Shown here: in pieces, positions 21,191 through 32,426 of the stretch
Layout: the number at the start of each line of letters is the position of its first letter
Position numbering within the stretch: the stretch's first letter is position 1
Assembly: GCA_036867785.1 (NCBI GenBank)
Contig: CP145409.1
Location: forward strand, 1,984,001 to 2,048,000
Length of the DNA stretch: 64,000 bases
Source of the DNA: Plasmodiophora brassicae
Taxonomy: Eukaryota > Endomyxa: Phytomyxea > Phytomyxea > Plasmodiophorida
Direction: 5' to 3'
Made by a program: the position numbers and the translations under genes
The notes under the pieces: model-generated
The model's database searches: none
The model's input: the letters and a program-made list of their open reading frames with translations, nothing else
Told to the model about the DNA's origin: nothing

Positions 21191-21868
21191 ATGTGGTGGA
21201 CGGCCGTCATTGTGGTCGCGGCCGTCGTCGTCGGCGCCGACGCGCGCGCCCCGTTCGGCGACGTCCTCGGCGTGTCGCACGGTGGCGTCCAGGTGCGTTC
21301 GTGCCACGCCGAGTCGCCCGAGGCGTACCGCGAGGCGCTGCGGGCCGGCGACCCCAAGTACCACGCCTTCCTGGGCGGCGTCTTCACCGGGTTCCAGTGG
21401 CAGTGTGTGGAGCTGGCCAGGCGGTACCTGGTCGTGAACGCTGGCGTCGCGTTCGACGACGTCGTCAACGCCTACCAGATCTGGGACCTGGACGGCGTGC
21501 GGCGCGTTGCTGATGGCGAGCGGGTCGCCTGGCGCAGGTTCGCGAACGGATCACGGGTCCGGCCTGAAATCGGGTCGCTGCTCATCTGGAGCCCGGCCGG
21601 GTTCTACGAGCCCACCGGCCATGTCGCCGTCGTCGTCGCCGTCGGCGACGCGTTCGTGGACATCGTGGAGCAGAACGTGGACGACACGGTCTGGGAGACA
21701 GGACAGACGTATTCGCGGAGGCTGAAGGCCAGATCCGACGATGGCTCGTTCACCGTTGTCGACGACTATGACGGCGACGTTATCGGATGGATCATCATGT
21801 CGATCGTGACGACGGAGCGGGCGCCGGCGTACGACGACGAATCGGACATGGATCGCGACGAGTTGTAG
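21191..21868 (+). CDS. Secreted CHAP-domain amidase (glutathionylspermidine/peptidoglycan amidase-like)
   Basis: A single exon encodes 225 residues. It begins with a signal peptide (TAVIVVAAVVVGADA) and continues with FGDVLGVSHGGVQV, a start typical of CHAP amidases related to the amidase half of trypanothione/glutathionylspermidine synthetases. The catalytic Cys lies in FQWQCVELARRYL, the His in TGHVAVVVAV and the Glu in DIVEQN, so the triad C-H-E is complete. Such enzymes cleave amide bonds in peptidoglycan stem peptides or polyamine conjugates. The signal peptide implies action outside the cell or in an endomembrane space. An acidic tail (DDESDMDRDEL) ends the protein. Bacterial origin by transfer is possible but was not tested. 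Confidence 0.88.
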   Translation: MWWTAVIVVAAVVVGADARAPFGDVLGVSHGGVQVRSCHAESPEAYREALRAGDPKYHAFLGGVFTGFQWQCVELARRYLVVNAGVAFDDVVNAYQIWDLDGVRRVADGERVAWRRFANGSRVRPEIGSLLIWSPAGFYEPTGHVAVVVAVGDAFVDIVEQNVDDTVWETGQTYSRRLKARSDDGSFTVVDDYDGDVIGWIIMSIVTTERAPAYDDESDMDRDEL

Positions 21869-23102
21869 CATAAAGGCACAGCAGTCCAAGGTGCACAGGT
21901 CCGCCTTTGCGGGCGATACACAACCGAGCGCCCTTGCCAGACAGGTCAGCGCCGGCGATACGACCAGCGCTGGCCGTGGATCCATCGACAGGATCCGTTG
22001 GGCAACGGTGGGGGAATCATTGGCCATCAGTCAGGTGGACGGTACAAGTAGTGGCACCCTTAGATGCATTCGTGGACGGCATATGCGTGCTGGGGACGTT
22101 GCCCCAATGCCCGGGTGGCCCTGCTCAACAGCACGAGTCTAATCGCTCGTGCTAGGAATCGGACGGCACAGCTGCACTGGGACCTCGTTCCGAACGTCCG
22201 GGTGCACCCGAAGGGCATCAGCAGCGTGAGGATTGTGATCTGGAACAGCGGCTAAACGGTAATAGCATCGATACCCCGCATGCTCGTTACGCTGACACCC
22301 AGGTGTCCAATCGACGATGAACTGCTGTTGTTGACAACTGTTGTGTGCCCAAGTATCACTGCCTGTGGGTGCTGAACCATTAGGTAAGCAAAGGATGGTA
22401 TATTGATTGATCACGACGGCGACAAAATGACAGAGCATGTCCGCACGTAAGCCACCATTGTGGGGACTACAGTCGAAGATGCTCCATCAACTTGTCCGGA
22501 TAGCCGCTCGAAATACAGTACATAAATTGAACCAGCAGTACAGCAAACGTGTGTTGGATACAACGACATGCCCTCAGAGCCCAGGTAAATATCACCGTTT
22601 AGGTTCATATTAGAGGTGTCAGAAGTGGGCATATCGCCACTCTTCATCGGGCAATGCCTTGAGACCTCACGTCTGGTCAAACTCGAAGGCGCTCGACGAT
22701 TGTCCTGGAGGCATTAGCCCCATGGATGCCTCCAGGACAGCCGCCTCTGCATCGGAAATGACCAATAAGCACCTGCAAGACAATTGCTTGTTAGAACCGT
22801 CGGCAAACAGAACAAGGTTTTAGCTACGCGAAATAGTGGCGAACTCAGATACAAATGCTGTCCTCAACAATCAATTATCAGACAGGGATAACTATAAAGA
22901 CATCATCGTTCATGTCGGTCAAGCAAATATGGGAACTCACGTCTATCGGTCTGCTTGCATGCTGATATCGAAATGGCCAGGACACCGCAGCGCTCGGCGC
23001 ACACACGGTGCCGGCGTCCGTGGCGGAGTCCGTGGCGGAGTCCGAGGTCCAGCTCGTATAGCCTGAGCGCCCTAATGTTCGCCCAGATCGATTGAGTACT
23101 TC
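21869..23102. other. Long intergenic region, no gene supported
   Basis: About 1.2 kb between two plus-strand genes is AT-richer than its surroundings. No reading frame here shows recognisable domains or convincing splice structure. A perfect inverted repeat (22701-22739) and a short tandem cgtggcggagtc repeat near 23020-23050 are the only structures seen. An upstream non-coding or coding exon of the TPR-like gene could lie at about 22836-22960. Confidence 0.4.
22701..22739. repeat. Perfect 14-bp inverted repeat with 11-nt loop
   Basis: The stem tgtcctggaggcat (22701-22714) is followed after tagccccatgg by its exact reverse complement (22726-22739). It could form a hairpin in RNA or a cruciform. 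There is no T-run after it and no gene close by, so its role is unknown. Confidence 0.9.
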
Positions 23103-23780
23103 ATGGTAGGCCGGATGGCGAGGAGAATTGGGCGCAGGACGCCATCTACCTCACATTTACCGTCAAGCGCTGACAGCGAAATATCATGGGTTGGGTTCGA
23201 TGACAGCAAAGCGCCAGCGGAGATCGTGCACTGGCTGGCTGTCCAACTCAATCGCAAACCGGATCCGTTAGACCTATACGCCGCCGGCAAGAACGCATTT
23301 GATGCCGGCATGTATAAGGCCAGCGCAGCTTTCCTATCGGGCTACGTACAGACGCCCAACTCCCTACTGCCTGGGCGCCATCTGTTAGGATACGCGCTTG
23401 CGTCATTGAATCAGCGACGTCAGGCTATCGAGCACCTCGCCCAATGCGCCAATGGTACCGATGCTTGAATTGCGGTGTGAAATCAGGCTCACAGTGTAGC
23501 AGAGGGGTTTGACTCCGATTGGCAGCTGCTCGTTGAGTTGCAGATCGAGCTGATGAATGAAGAGAACCAACGAGAACTGTACTTGGCAAGACTAACCGCC
23601 AACACAAATGCCGCACTGGGTACCGACGCCGGTCACTCAGCTAACGAATCCATTCCTGAAGAGCAACTCGACAAGGCCGCTGTGAGCGATGACAATCCTT
23701 CTCCACTCGACAGCGACAGGAACCTTCCACTCGGCGAAACGCGATTGCCACCCGATGAAATTGTCTCGACGTTCGGGTAA
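23103..23780 (+). CDS. TPR-like helical-repeat protein
   Basis: Exons 23103-23454 and 23500-23780 with a 45-nt intron give 210 residues. The central part looks like tetratricopeptide helices: DPLDLYAAGKNAFDAGMYKA, ASAAFLSGYVQTPNSLLPG and RHLLGYALASLNQRRQAIEHL. After the splice the frame continues as GFDSDWQLLVELQIELMNEE, which supports the intron. The C-terminal 70 residues are acidic and probably disordered. No specific family was recognised; subunits of anaphase-promoting complex or of trafficking complexes have similar repeats. The start codon is uncertain. Confidence 0.6.
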
Positions 23781-24200
23781 GATGTCGTTGAGCGTTGCAT
23801 ATATTTTGAAACGCCACATCATCTATCCGGCACATACAGCGTAGTGAACTTAATTAATTAAACCTGTTTCCAAACGGTGACGATAGGCCAGGTTGGGAGC
23901 AGATCGACTAGCTCACGTGAGGGAGATGAAGAGGATCAGCGGGCCCACCACGATACTGCTGCGGGAAACGGAACTATTCTCGTGACGTCTCCAGCGCCAA
24001 GTCGACGAGGATGTCGGGAGATGCAGCAACAAAAACGGGCAACGGCGTTGCTATAAATAGATTGTCATGGACCCTTCCAGCTACCAGCCGCTGCTGGCCC
24101 GGCCGTGCCATAACAAGTTTGGTGTAGAGTCGCTTCAGTATATCTGCCTCGGCTAGGTCCCAGACGTTGAACGGCAAACCATATCGTTACGAAGCCGTCC
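23781..24200. other. Intergenic region upstream of the secreted SKP1-ankyrin gene
   Basis: These 420 bases contain a palindromic AT stretch (ttaattaattaa at about 23851) and presumably the promoter of the next gene. No gene was supported. Confidence 0.4.
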
Positions 24201-25569
24201 ATGGGCGTTTCCCTGCGTATCACCATCATGGCGCCGTCCCTGATCCTGATCGCTCTCCTCGGGAGATATCGCGTCGACGCTGTCAGGCTCCGCTCCAGCG
24301 ACCTTGTTGACCATATCGTCAACGATTCGGCCGCCATCCAGCACTCCGCAGTGCTGGGCGACCTCCTCGCTTGTCTCAACGACGTGGATCCGATTCCTTT
24401 GTCAGCCATCGCCAACGCCGAGCTGGATACGATCGTGACGTTCATCAACGCAACGGCATCGCACGAGGTATTCCAGGTTCGTTCAATGCGAGTAGACGAT
24501 AACCAATGATTAACAGATCGAGGCTGCTGGCCAATTCGCGCACGACGTCTTCGAGGCAACGGGCCTGCAGGCCCAGTGCCGGCTGATGGTCGCCGCCAAT
24601 TACCTGGACATGCGCGGCCTGATGGACGCGATTACGTCTACGAAGCGTTCCTGGGGCGACATCACTGCCATGCGCGACACGCTACAGACAGACCCCTTCT
24701 GGTACGTTGTGAGCAACGCGCCTGGCATTGTCCGCCTTGGTCAGGTCGCGGACACCACAGCCAGGAAGTCGATCGTACGCCAGATTCAAGGTCTGCTCAT
24801 CGCTGGCGGCAACGCCACCGTGCTTAATGGCGTGCTCTGGCACCGCCTTGAGACCTTGCTGTTGTGGGCGACACGCAACAACGAGGAACGGATCGTCGAG
24901 TTTCTCGTGGATGCTCCCGGGATCGACGTCAACGTGCGTGACTATTTGCAGAGCACGCCTCTGCACAGAGCAGCGCCTGCCGGGTATCTCGGCATCGTCA
25001 TATTGCTGCTGCGCTTCCCCGGTGTCGATGCCAACCTGCGGGACGGCGCCCACATGACGCCATTGCACTGGGCGGTGATCCATCGTCGTCGCGATGTTGT
25101 CGCATTGCTGGCCCATGCGCCCGGGACCGACGTGAACGCCTACAACGACGACCTAATGACGCCCCTGCATTACGCCGTGCTTGCCGGGTATGACGACATC
25201 GTTGAATTGCTGCTGGGGGCACCCGGGATCGACGTCAATGCACGTGACGATATGCAGACGACCGTGTTGCACGTTCTTGCTGTATCCGGTGGGTACGCAC
25301 AGATCGCTGAGTTGCTATTACGCGCCCCGGGGATAGACGTCAACGCGCGCAACAGCCAGCGAAAGACGCCGCTCCACGTCGCCGCATCGACGGGACATCT
25401 GGCCGTGGTCGAATCCCTGCTGAGCGCCCCCGGAATCGATCTGCTCGCCCTGGACAACCTCAATCGGACGGCGTTCGGCATTGCGACGGCGCACGCCCAC
25501 CACGAGGTCGCCCTGCTGTTGCACGCTCACGTCGACGTCGGCGGCCCTAGTAGTGGCGTGCAGCAGTAA
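24201..25569 (+). CDS. Secreted SKP1-like/ankyrin-repeat protein (effector candidate)
   Basis: Exons 24201-24476 and 24517-25569 with a 40-nt intron give 442 residues. The first 27 residues are a signal peptide (APSLILIALLGRYRVDA). A SKP1/BTB-POZ-type fold follows: VRLRSSDLVDHIV, DPIPLSAIANAELDTIVTF, and after the intron LMVAANYLDMRGLMDAIT, the usual 'L-x-x-A-A-N-Y-L-D-h-x-x-L' helix of Skp1. At least six ankyrin repeats come next with a regular APGIDVN turn (for example STPLHRAAPAGYLGIVILLL, KTPLHVAASTGHLAVVESLL). Skp1 links F-box proteins to cullin-1, so a secreted Skp1-ankyrin chimera could act on host ubiquitination. That is inference. Combined SKP1 and ankyrin secreted proteins have been reported among plasmodiophorid effector candidates. 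Confidence 0.85.
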
Positions 25570-25846
25570 CGAATATACGTCGTCATTAGGCGTAACCTGG
25601 CAGGGACGTGTCGACAAGAGGTAGGCTTCGATCGCACGCCAGTACCGGACCGGTACGGCGGCGTCCCTTGCGGTGTTCGTACCGGCGCCACCTCCCCGGT
25701 AACCTACGAGGCGTGCGGCCGCGGGATCCCGGATCGGCACTGCTGTTTCGCCGGGACGGGTTTCCGCTGCTCAGATGGTTTCGCAGGGTTCGATCGTTGG
25801 TTCGTGCCCAGTCGAACGTCACCGACCCTGTGCTGAGCCCAGGCCG

Positions 25847-26518
25847 ATGAACATCGTTATCATTGCTGCGCTAGTCGTCGTTGTCGGAGGCGTCGTCGAC
25901 GCGACCCGCCCCGCGGCTGCGACTCCTGCCACCTCGCTGACGTCTCAGAGCCAGCGACCACAGGGGACGGCCCGGGCCCCAGCATCGACATCGCATCCGC
26001 CTTCCGTACCGCAAGCTGCTACAGTGCCTGTGGCACGTGGAGAGCATGGTTGGTGGCAGCAACAGCCGACCGTCCTTCCCAGCGTTCATCACCTGTTCCA
26101 TGACGTGTTCTGGCACAGTCCTGTGCAGATACCAGGCTTGCGTCACCCGCCTCGTTTCGTTCGGCTTCATCCACTGTCCTCGTTAAATTCGTTGCTGCCA
26201 CTGTGCGATCCCATGTTCCGCCAAACCTTTGCTGAGCTGTACTTGCTATGGTCCCAGTTCGCACGACTGGACCCCGAATTCCTGGTGGAGCACGAGCCCG
26301 TGCCTGCCCGCGCGTACACGCAATCGGAACCGTACCGTCTGCTCCGGTCCTCCTTGTGTCTGTCGCACCTCATTATCCAGGTCGGCGTGACCCGGACCAT
26401 GGTCTTTGTCGTCGTGCCGTACCGTCAGCCTGCTTCACGCCCCGGCAACCTTCGCGCTGTTCGGCGCCCTTCGCTACGCTCACGTGGACAAACGTCAGCC
26501 GTCCAGCAGCACTGGTAG
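25847..26518 (+). CDS. Small secreted protein of unknown function
   Basis: The ATG at 25847 gives 223 residues that begin with a clear signal peptide (IVIIAALVVVVGGVVDA) and then a Ser/Thr/Pro/Ala-rich spacer. The remainder is rich in aromatic and His residues (VHHLFHDVFWHSPV, FAELYLLWSQFARL) and ends in a basic stretch. No cysteine pattern or known domain was seen. It follows the SKP1-ankyrin gene on the same strand by about 280 bases. An intron near the 3' end could change the C-terminus. Confidence 0.55.
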   Translation: MNIVIIAALVVVVGGVVDATRPAAATPATSLTSQSQRPQGTARAPASTSHPPSVPQAATVPVARGEHGWWQQQPTVLPSVHHLFHDVFWHSPVQIPGLRHPPRFVRLHPLSSLNSLLPLCDPMFRQTFAELYLLWSQFARLDPEFLVEHEPVPARAYTQSEPYRLLRSSLCLSHLIIQVGVTRTMVFVVVPYRQPASRPGNLRAVRRPSLRSRGQTSAVQQHW

Positions 26519-26794
26519 AGCCATTACCCAGCCGCAACAACGTCGTGATTCATAAAAACACACCTGGGAGTTGATGCGTTGTTCTGTCGCGTGTTCCTCG
26601 AATTCGACTGTTTCCGCCGGATCGTTCTCGCGTGTCAGGACAATGGACAGTTTGACAGCGTTTTTGGTCGTCGTCTGGAAGTTGACGGCCGACCCGGTAG
26701 GACGAGTGCGGCAAAACAGGCGCACGACCATTGTCCATCTTGATTTTTTTCGCGGCGCGGCGGCGGGCGTGGCCCAGACTGCAACCGGTGCATC

Positions 26795-29700
26795 ATGCTG
26801 GACATACCGTCCGACACGGTCGTGCAGTCGCCGTCCGTGTTCACGTCGCGCCTGTACCGGCGCCTGCCGCGGTACTCGCCGGCGCGACTCGACGTCGGGC
26901 CGTTCGTGATTGGGTATGCGATCGCCCTGGCGGCCATCTATGCCGTGGTGACGTCGCCATCGGTCGACGTGTCGACCGAGGTGACCACCGTGTCGCCCAG
27001 CCCTGAGGCCGTCGTCGAAGCCGCAGCCGATGACAGCAGCGCCGTTGTAAATATCACAGAAATGGCCGATTCCAATGCAACGATGGCGACGAGCGCCACG
27101 GCGCCGAGTAAATCCCCATTGGCGTTCATGGATGGCTGGAGCACGCATACGATTCTCGTGTTCGTGTCCTGCATATTGCTGCTCGCCTGTCATGGAATCA
27201 CCATCCTGTCGACCAGCTGGTACGTGCCCGTGTATCGCCGCCGCCGTTTGCCCGACTCTGACCCTGGTCACGCAGGTCGGTGTCTCTCAAATGCTTCATC
27301 AGGTACCGTCGCGTGCGATCCGTCCGTCACGCGACTGCCGTTGCCGTTAAACCCTCACCAACGTCATCGTGGTCTCTATGCAAGATTGAGGTCTGTTCTG
27401 GATGCTCTGGTTACCTATATCGATGGCGCGCTCACTGGTGTGCAGAAAATCGCAGGGCAGCGCGGGTTCACCCACCAACGACGGAAATTCATATGGTCGC
27501 AGGATCATTCCGCGTTTGTCGAGCTTGACTTCCCGACGGCGCACGCTCGTCAGCACTATGTTCGGGCACAGGGTCTTGGTCACGACGATGACGAAATGTT
27601 TATCAAGCGATCGAAGTACGGCCTGAACCTATTCGACGTCCCGCTACCTTTGTTTTCGACACTCTTTGCCGAGCACGCCACCGCCCCGTTCTTCGTCTTC
27701 CAAATGTTCTGCGTCGGCCTCTGGCTTCTGGACGAGTACTGGTATTACTCACTGTTGACCCTGTGTATGTTGGTTCTCTTCGAGATGTCTGTCGTGAAGC
27801 GCCGCCTAGGTCAGACATCATCGTCGTGCGTGAATTCTCCCAGGGCTCCTCATCCCATCGTACAGTGTCAATGGAGCAAGTCAGGAGTATGCGGGCGGCG
27901 CCGTATGAAGTCACCGTGTACCGCGCCGGTCGCTGGAGAACCGTGTCCACCTCTGAACTGCTTCCCGGGGACCTGTTGTCTTTGAAACGATATGGAGAAG
28001 GCCTGGTCCGAAACGTTCCTTGTGACGTTGTCCTCATACGCGGACACTGCGTTGTCGACGAGTCGCTTCTTACTGGCGAATCCGTTCCACAGGTTTGCTT
28101 ATTGCGTGCCTGCTGACAGCGCCGCTGTGCAACTAACGCTGTCGCTGTGTAGCTCAAAGAGCCGCTGGCAGCGTCCGGTGAACTGTCCAAACCATTGGAC
28201 ATTGACGGTGCTGATAAGGCTCACGCGATCTTCGGTGGCACGCGCGTCATTGTTCATTCGATGACAGAGACGGGGCCCGCGTCCGTCAAACGTCCCGCCG
28301 ACGGTGGTTGCATCGTATACGTTCTCAGGACTGGCTTTCACACGTCGCAAGGACGGCTTCTGTCGACGATTCTGTGCTCAACCGAGCGCGTCACTGTGAA
28401 CAACGCCGAATCCTTCCTGTTCATTGCGTGCCTGCTGCTGTTCGCGATCGTTGCTGCCGGATACGTTCTGATTCACTCCTGGTATGACCCAACGCGGTCG
28501 CGTGCGAAGCTCATCCTGAACTGCATCATGATTGTCACGTCGGTCGTGCCGCCCGAGCTCCCTATGGAACTGTCGCTTGCCGTGAACACTTCACTCTCGG
28601 CGTTGATGCAGAAGCGTATCTTCTGCACGGAGCCATTTCGGATTCCGTTCGCCGGGGCCGTTGACACCGTCTGCTTCGATAAGACCGGCACGCTCACCGA
28701 CGACACCTTTGAATTCCTCGGTGTTGCGTGCTCGGCACCTCCCGACTACGAACCGGACGATAAGTTTGACGTACGTATCAACAGGTGGTTGGGTTACCGT
28801 TGCGTGCTGAATCCTCTGGCAGTTATGTCCTGCCGACCAAGCGCCGATATGGTCAAGAAGAGTCATCGGGACGTGTCACAGCCTGGTCCATCTCGACGGT
28901 GGCCTAGTCGGCGACCCTCTCGAAAAGGCGGCTCTCTCTGCTGTTGGCTGGCAGACGTCGGGATCGAATGCTGGCGTTAATTCGGTTCGCGGTCAAGGAG
29001 AGCAACTTCGGATTGTTCGCCGGTTTGCATTTGAATCAGGTCAGCATCGACTTTATGGCGGTTCTTCCATTGTTTAACCATCCGTATCAGCGCTGCGCCG
29101 GATGACGTGTATCATCAATGTCAATGACTCGGAGTCGGCCGTTGTTTCTAAAGGGGCACCCGAAGCTATTGCTGAACTGTGCTGTTCTGTCCCTCCCGAT
29201 TTCGACTGCGTGCATCGTCACTTCTCGAGGCTCGGCTGTCGTGTCCTCGCGATGGCGTACAGGCATCTCCGCGTTGGAAACCACGCTGTTGTCAACGAAT
29301 CGCAAGCGATGCAACTCGAAAGGCGCGAAGTCGAACGGGATCTGATCTTCGTCGGCTTTATGGTCCTCCAGAGCCCGATCAAGCCCTTGTCGCAATCGAC
29401 GGTGAAGGCTTTCCGTAGCAGCTCACACCATGTTGTCATGATCACGGTACGTGACGTGGAACCGGTAGCCTATGTCGTCAGGCTAACGTGATCCACGGTC
29501 GCAGGGTGATCACGCGCTGACCGCCTGCGAGGTATCCAGGCGTTTGACGATCATACCGTCGGAGGCTCCTGCCGTTATCCTTACCCCTCGATCTGGTATG
29601 TCGGTTGGTTCGTCGCTGGCTGCTGCTGGTTAATGGTTCATTCGGCAGATGACAGCGGCCTGGACTGGATCGCCGTAACGGATCATGCAAGTGCAACACC

Positions 29701-30973
29701 GTTCGACCTCAAGACGATTGTCCCACCGTTCCGCGCGTCACTCTGCGTCACCGGTGCCGCCCTTGGTGCGATCGTCGACGACGAGCAGCGCAGCCGCCTC
29801 ATTCGTGCAACGTCCGTTTTCGCACGTGTGTCTCCTGACCAGAAGCAGACCATCATCACGTCGCTGAAGTCGTCTGGTCGAGTGACTCTGATGTGCGGTG
29901 ACGGTACGAACGACATTGGTGCCCTGAAGCAAGCGCACGTCGGCGTCGCCCTGCTCGCGTCTGCGTCGGAGTACAGCAGTAAGGCCCCGACGGCAAAGTA
30001 GGCGCGCGCCTCGTTGCCTGAGGCGCTGCAACCATTGACGTCTGTCGTGCGCAGCAGGGAGAAGAGCAAGTCAGCGTCTAGTGCCGGTTCTGCTCCTGCG
30101 ACTGCTTCGTCGCGTCGTGTCGCTGGATCTCGTCGCGGGGCCCCACCTCCGGGAGCGCTTCGCGATCGTCTCATGGAGGATCTGTCCGACGGCCCCAGCG
30201 TCGTTCCGTTAGGCGATGCGTCCGTCGCGGCGCCGTTCACGTCGAAACGGAGCCAGGTCGACTGCTGCCTCGACATTGTTCGCCAGGGACGATGCACGCT
30301 GGTCACCACCATGCAGATGTATCAGATCCTGGCGCTGCAGTGCCTCGTGTCGGCGTACTCGCTGTCGGTCCTGTACCTAGACGGCGTCAAGCTCGGCGAC
30401 ACGCAGATGACCTGTACGGGCATGTGCGTCGCCATGATGTTCCTGTTCATATCGCGTGCCAAACCGCTGGATCGTCTGTCGGCGGAGCGCCCGCAGTCGT
30501 CCGTCTTCACCGTCCAGATGTTCCTGTCGATCGTCGGCCAGTTCTGCATCCACCTGTGCGCGCTGATCACGGCCGTCTCCTGGGCGAAACCGTACGCCCC
30601 AACGGACGCGGCGTCGCTGAACCCAGATGGCGAGTTTACCCCGAACGTCCTCAACACGGTCGTCTACCTGGTGTCGTCGTCGATGACGCTGGCGACGTTC
30701 GCCGCCAACTACAAGGGCCACCCGTTCATGGCCAGCCTGGCCGAGAACAAGGCGCTGCTCCGGGCGCTGATGGGCGCCGGCGCGTTCCTGCTGGGTGCGA
30801 CCGTCGAGATGATGCCCGAGCTGAACGAGTTCCTCGAACTGCACGCCATGCCTGCCGGCGCGTTCCGATACGACCTGGCGCTGCTGATGATCGGCGACTT
30901 TGTCGGATCCGTCGCCTACGAACAGCTGCTGTCCCGGATCTGCCTGCGCAGGTCGACACGCCTCGTCGCCTAA
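26795..30973 (+). CDS. ATP13A1: P5A-type P-type ATPase (ATP13A1/Spf1), ER transmembrane helix dislocase
   Basis: Many short introns divide this gene; exact borders were not all fixed. The reading begins with [15 protein letters not shown], typical of P5A N-termini. Further landmarks are [28 protein letters not shown], the actuator TGES (LLTGESVPQ at about 28070), [15 protein letters not shown] (the P5A PPELP motif in M4), the phosphorylation site [11 protein letters not shown] (about 28676), [20 protein letters not shown], and the hinge [13 protein letters not shown] (about 29895) followed by HVGVALL. The C-terminal domain has the expected six spans ([21 protein letters not shown] onward). 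P5A ATPases extract mis-inserted helices from the ER membrane. All catalytic residues are present. The stop is at 30973. Confidence 0.95.
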
Positions 30974-31038
30974 GCGCCCCGGGCCGACCGATACAGGGGG
31001 AAACCAGCTAGCTGCCTTGTGCCGGCAGTGTATTCGTT

Positions 31039-31881
31039 TCATGTCGATTGGTTCTGTAGTTGAGCCGCGGCGACCGCCAGGTCTATGATGGCGGGGGCGA
31101 CGCTGCCGACCGTCGGCCCATCGTTGCCGGCGGCGCCCAGCGCCACGGGCGCCCCTTGCCCACTATGTACTCTGCCGATGTGCGCCTTCAGCGACGACTT
31201 CTGCCGGAACGTCTTATCGCACTGGTCGCACTCGAACTTGGCGCCCTGGTGGTGCACGGCCGTATGGGAGAACAGGTTGCCCTTCTGGGCGAACGTTTTC
31301 CTGCAGATCGTGCACTCGTACGGGCGGTCGCCCGAGTGGAACCGCTGGTGGTTCGACAGCGTGAACGACGTGGCGAACGCCTTCCCGCAAATATTGCACC
31401 CGTACGGGCGCTCGCCCGTATGTACGCGTTTGTGTTTGGCCAGCGCCGACGTCTGCGAGAACGCTTTCCTGCAGACGGTGCACTCGAACGGTTTGTCGCC
31501 GGTGTGGATCCGCGAATGGGTCGTCAGGTTGCAGCGCTGCGAGAACGACTTGAGGCAGACCGGGCACTGGAACGGGCGTTCGCCGCTGTGTACCCGGGCG
31601 TGCCGGTCCAGCTGCGACTTGGACGGGAACACCTTGTCGCAATGTGCGCAGGGCAGCTCGTTACCGGACGGCGGCCGAGACGCAGACGCGGCGGTAGGCG
31701 ACGACACCGGCGACGTTGGTGCCGGTGACGAGTCGCCGTCGGCCGTGGCGCCGGCGTCGTTGGCGGCCGGGGCCGGTTCAGGCGTCAAGTACTCGGTTGC
31801 CCTGGCGAGCTCATCGACGAGCCCGTTCCGATCGTCGGACGGCATTGCGGGAATGGTGGCGCGCTCGCCGCCCGACTGCAC
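31039..31881 (-). CDS. C2H2 zinc-finger protein 1 (six fingers, intronless)
   Basis: A single exon from 31881 (or the next ATG about 13 codons on) codes for up to 280 residues. A disordered acidic Ala/Pro/Ser-rich head precedes six C2H2 fingers, for example [42 protein letters not shown] (two separate fingers) and [26 protein letters not shown]-type linkers (HSGERPF, HTGDKPF, HTGERPY) are present, so it should bind DNA. A hydrophobic Ala-rich tail follows finger six. It is the only member of the local four-gene family without introns and the one with the longest N-terminus. Confidence 0.92.
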   Translation of the reverse strand: MQSGGERATIPAMPSDDRNGLVDELARATEYLTPEPAPAANDAGATADGDSSPAPTSPVSSPTAASASRPPSGNELPCAHCDKVFPSKSQLDRHARVHSGERPFQCPVCLKSFSQRCNLTTHSRIHTGDKPFECTVCRKAFSQTSALAKHKRVHTGERPYGCNICGKAFATSFTLSNHQRFHSGDRPYECTICRKTFAQKGNLFSHTAVHHQGAKFECDQCDKTFRQKSSLKAHIGRVHSGQGAPVALGAAGNDGPTVGSVAPAIIDLAVAAAQLQNQST

Positions 31882-32426
31882 AATGGGTGCCTGACCGGAT
31901 CAGGACCGGATGATGATTCACGCGCGTGGCCCGGTGACGTCACTGCACTGGCCGAGGGTGCGTAATGGCCCGCCCCGGTAGTTGGCGGGTGTGCGCGCCG
32001 CGACTGGATCAGGTACCGAGGATGGGGAGCGCGCGCCGCCCTGGGGCTGCAGCTCGACTGTCCGATACAGCTTCTGCCGTCAGCGGCCTGTGTTCGGCGC
32101 CCGGAATACCCCGCACGCAGCAACACGCGCAGTTTCCCGATGCTGCCTACGACGCCGCTCAGCCGCTGTTCGCCCGCCTTATGTGCCGGCCGATGCCCGC
32201 ACGCCGCCCAATGACACAATAGGCGAACGCCGGCGCTGATAAAACAAGTCACACGCGGTGGGTGGGCCCCACACCGGGTTGCGTTACACTGACTGATGGT
32301 TCACACCATACGGGCCGCGACGTCCGGGCCCGACCACCCGTACAGTACCGCCTTCTTCTGGATCGGGGCGGCGCGTTACACGGCCGACGGAGGGGGCTCA
32401 CAGTAACGCCCGCTGGGGCGGCGATA
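31882..32426. other. Intergenic region between zinc-finger genes 1 and 2
   Basis: About 545 GC-rich bases lie between two minus-strand genes. No frame with family resemblance was seen; it presumably carries the promoter of gene 1 and the transcript end of gene 2. Confidence 0.4.

Noticed and set aside
19807-21468. Minus-strand open frame of 553 codons
   Set aside because: It is antisense to the polyQ membrane protein and CHAP genes; its product is low-complexity Arg/Asp-rich without domains, a by-product of GC-rich third positions.
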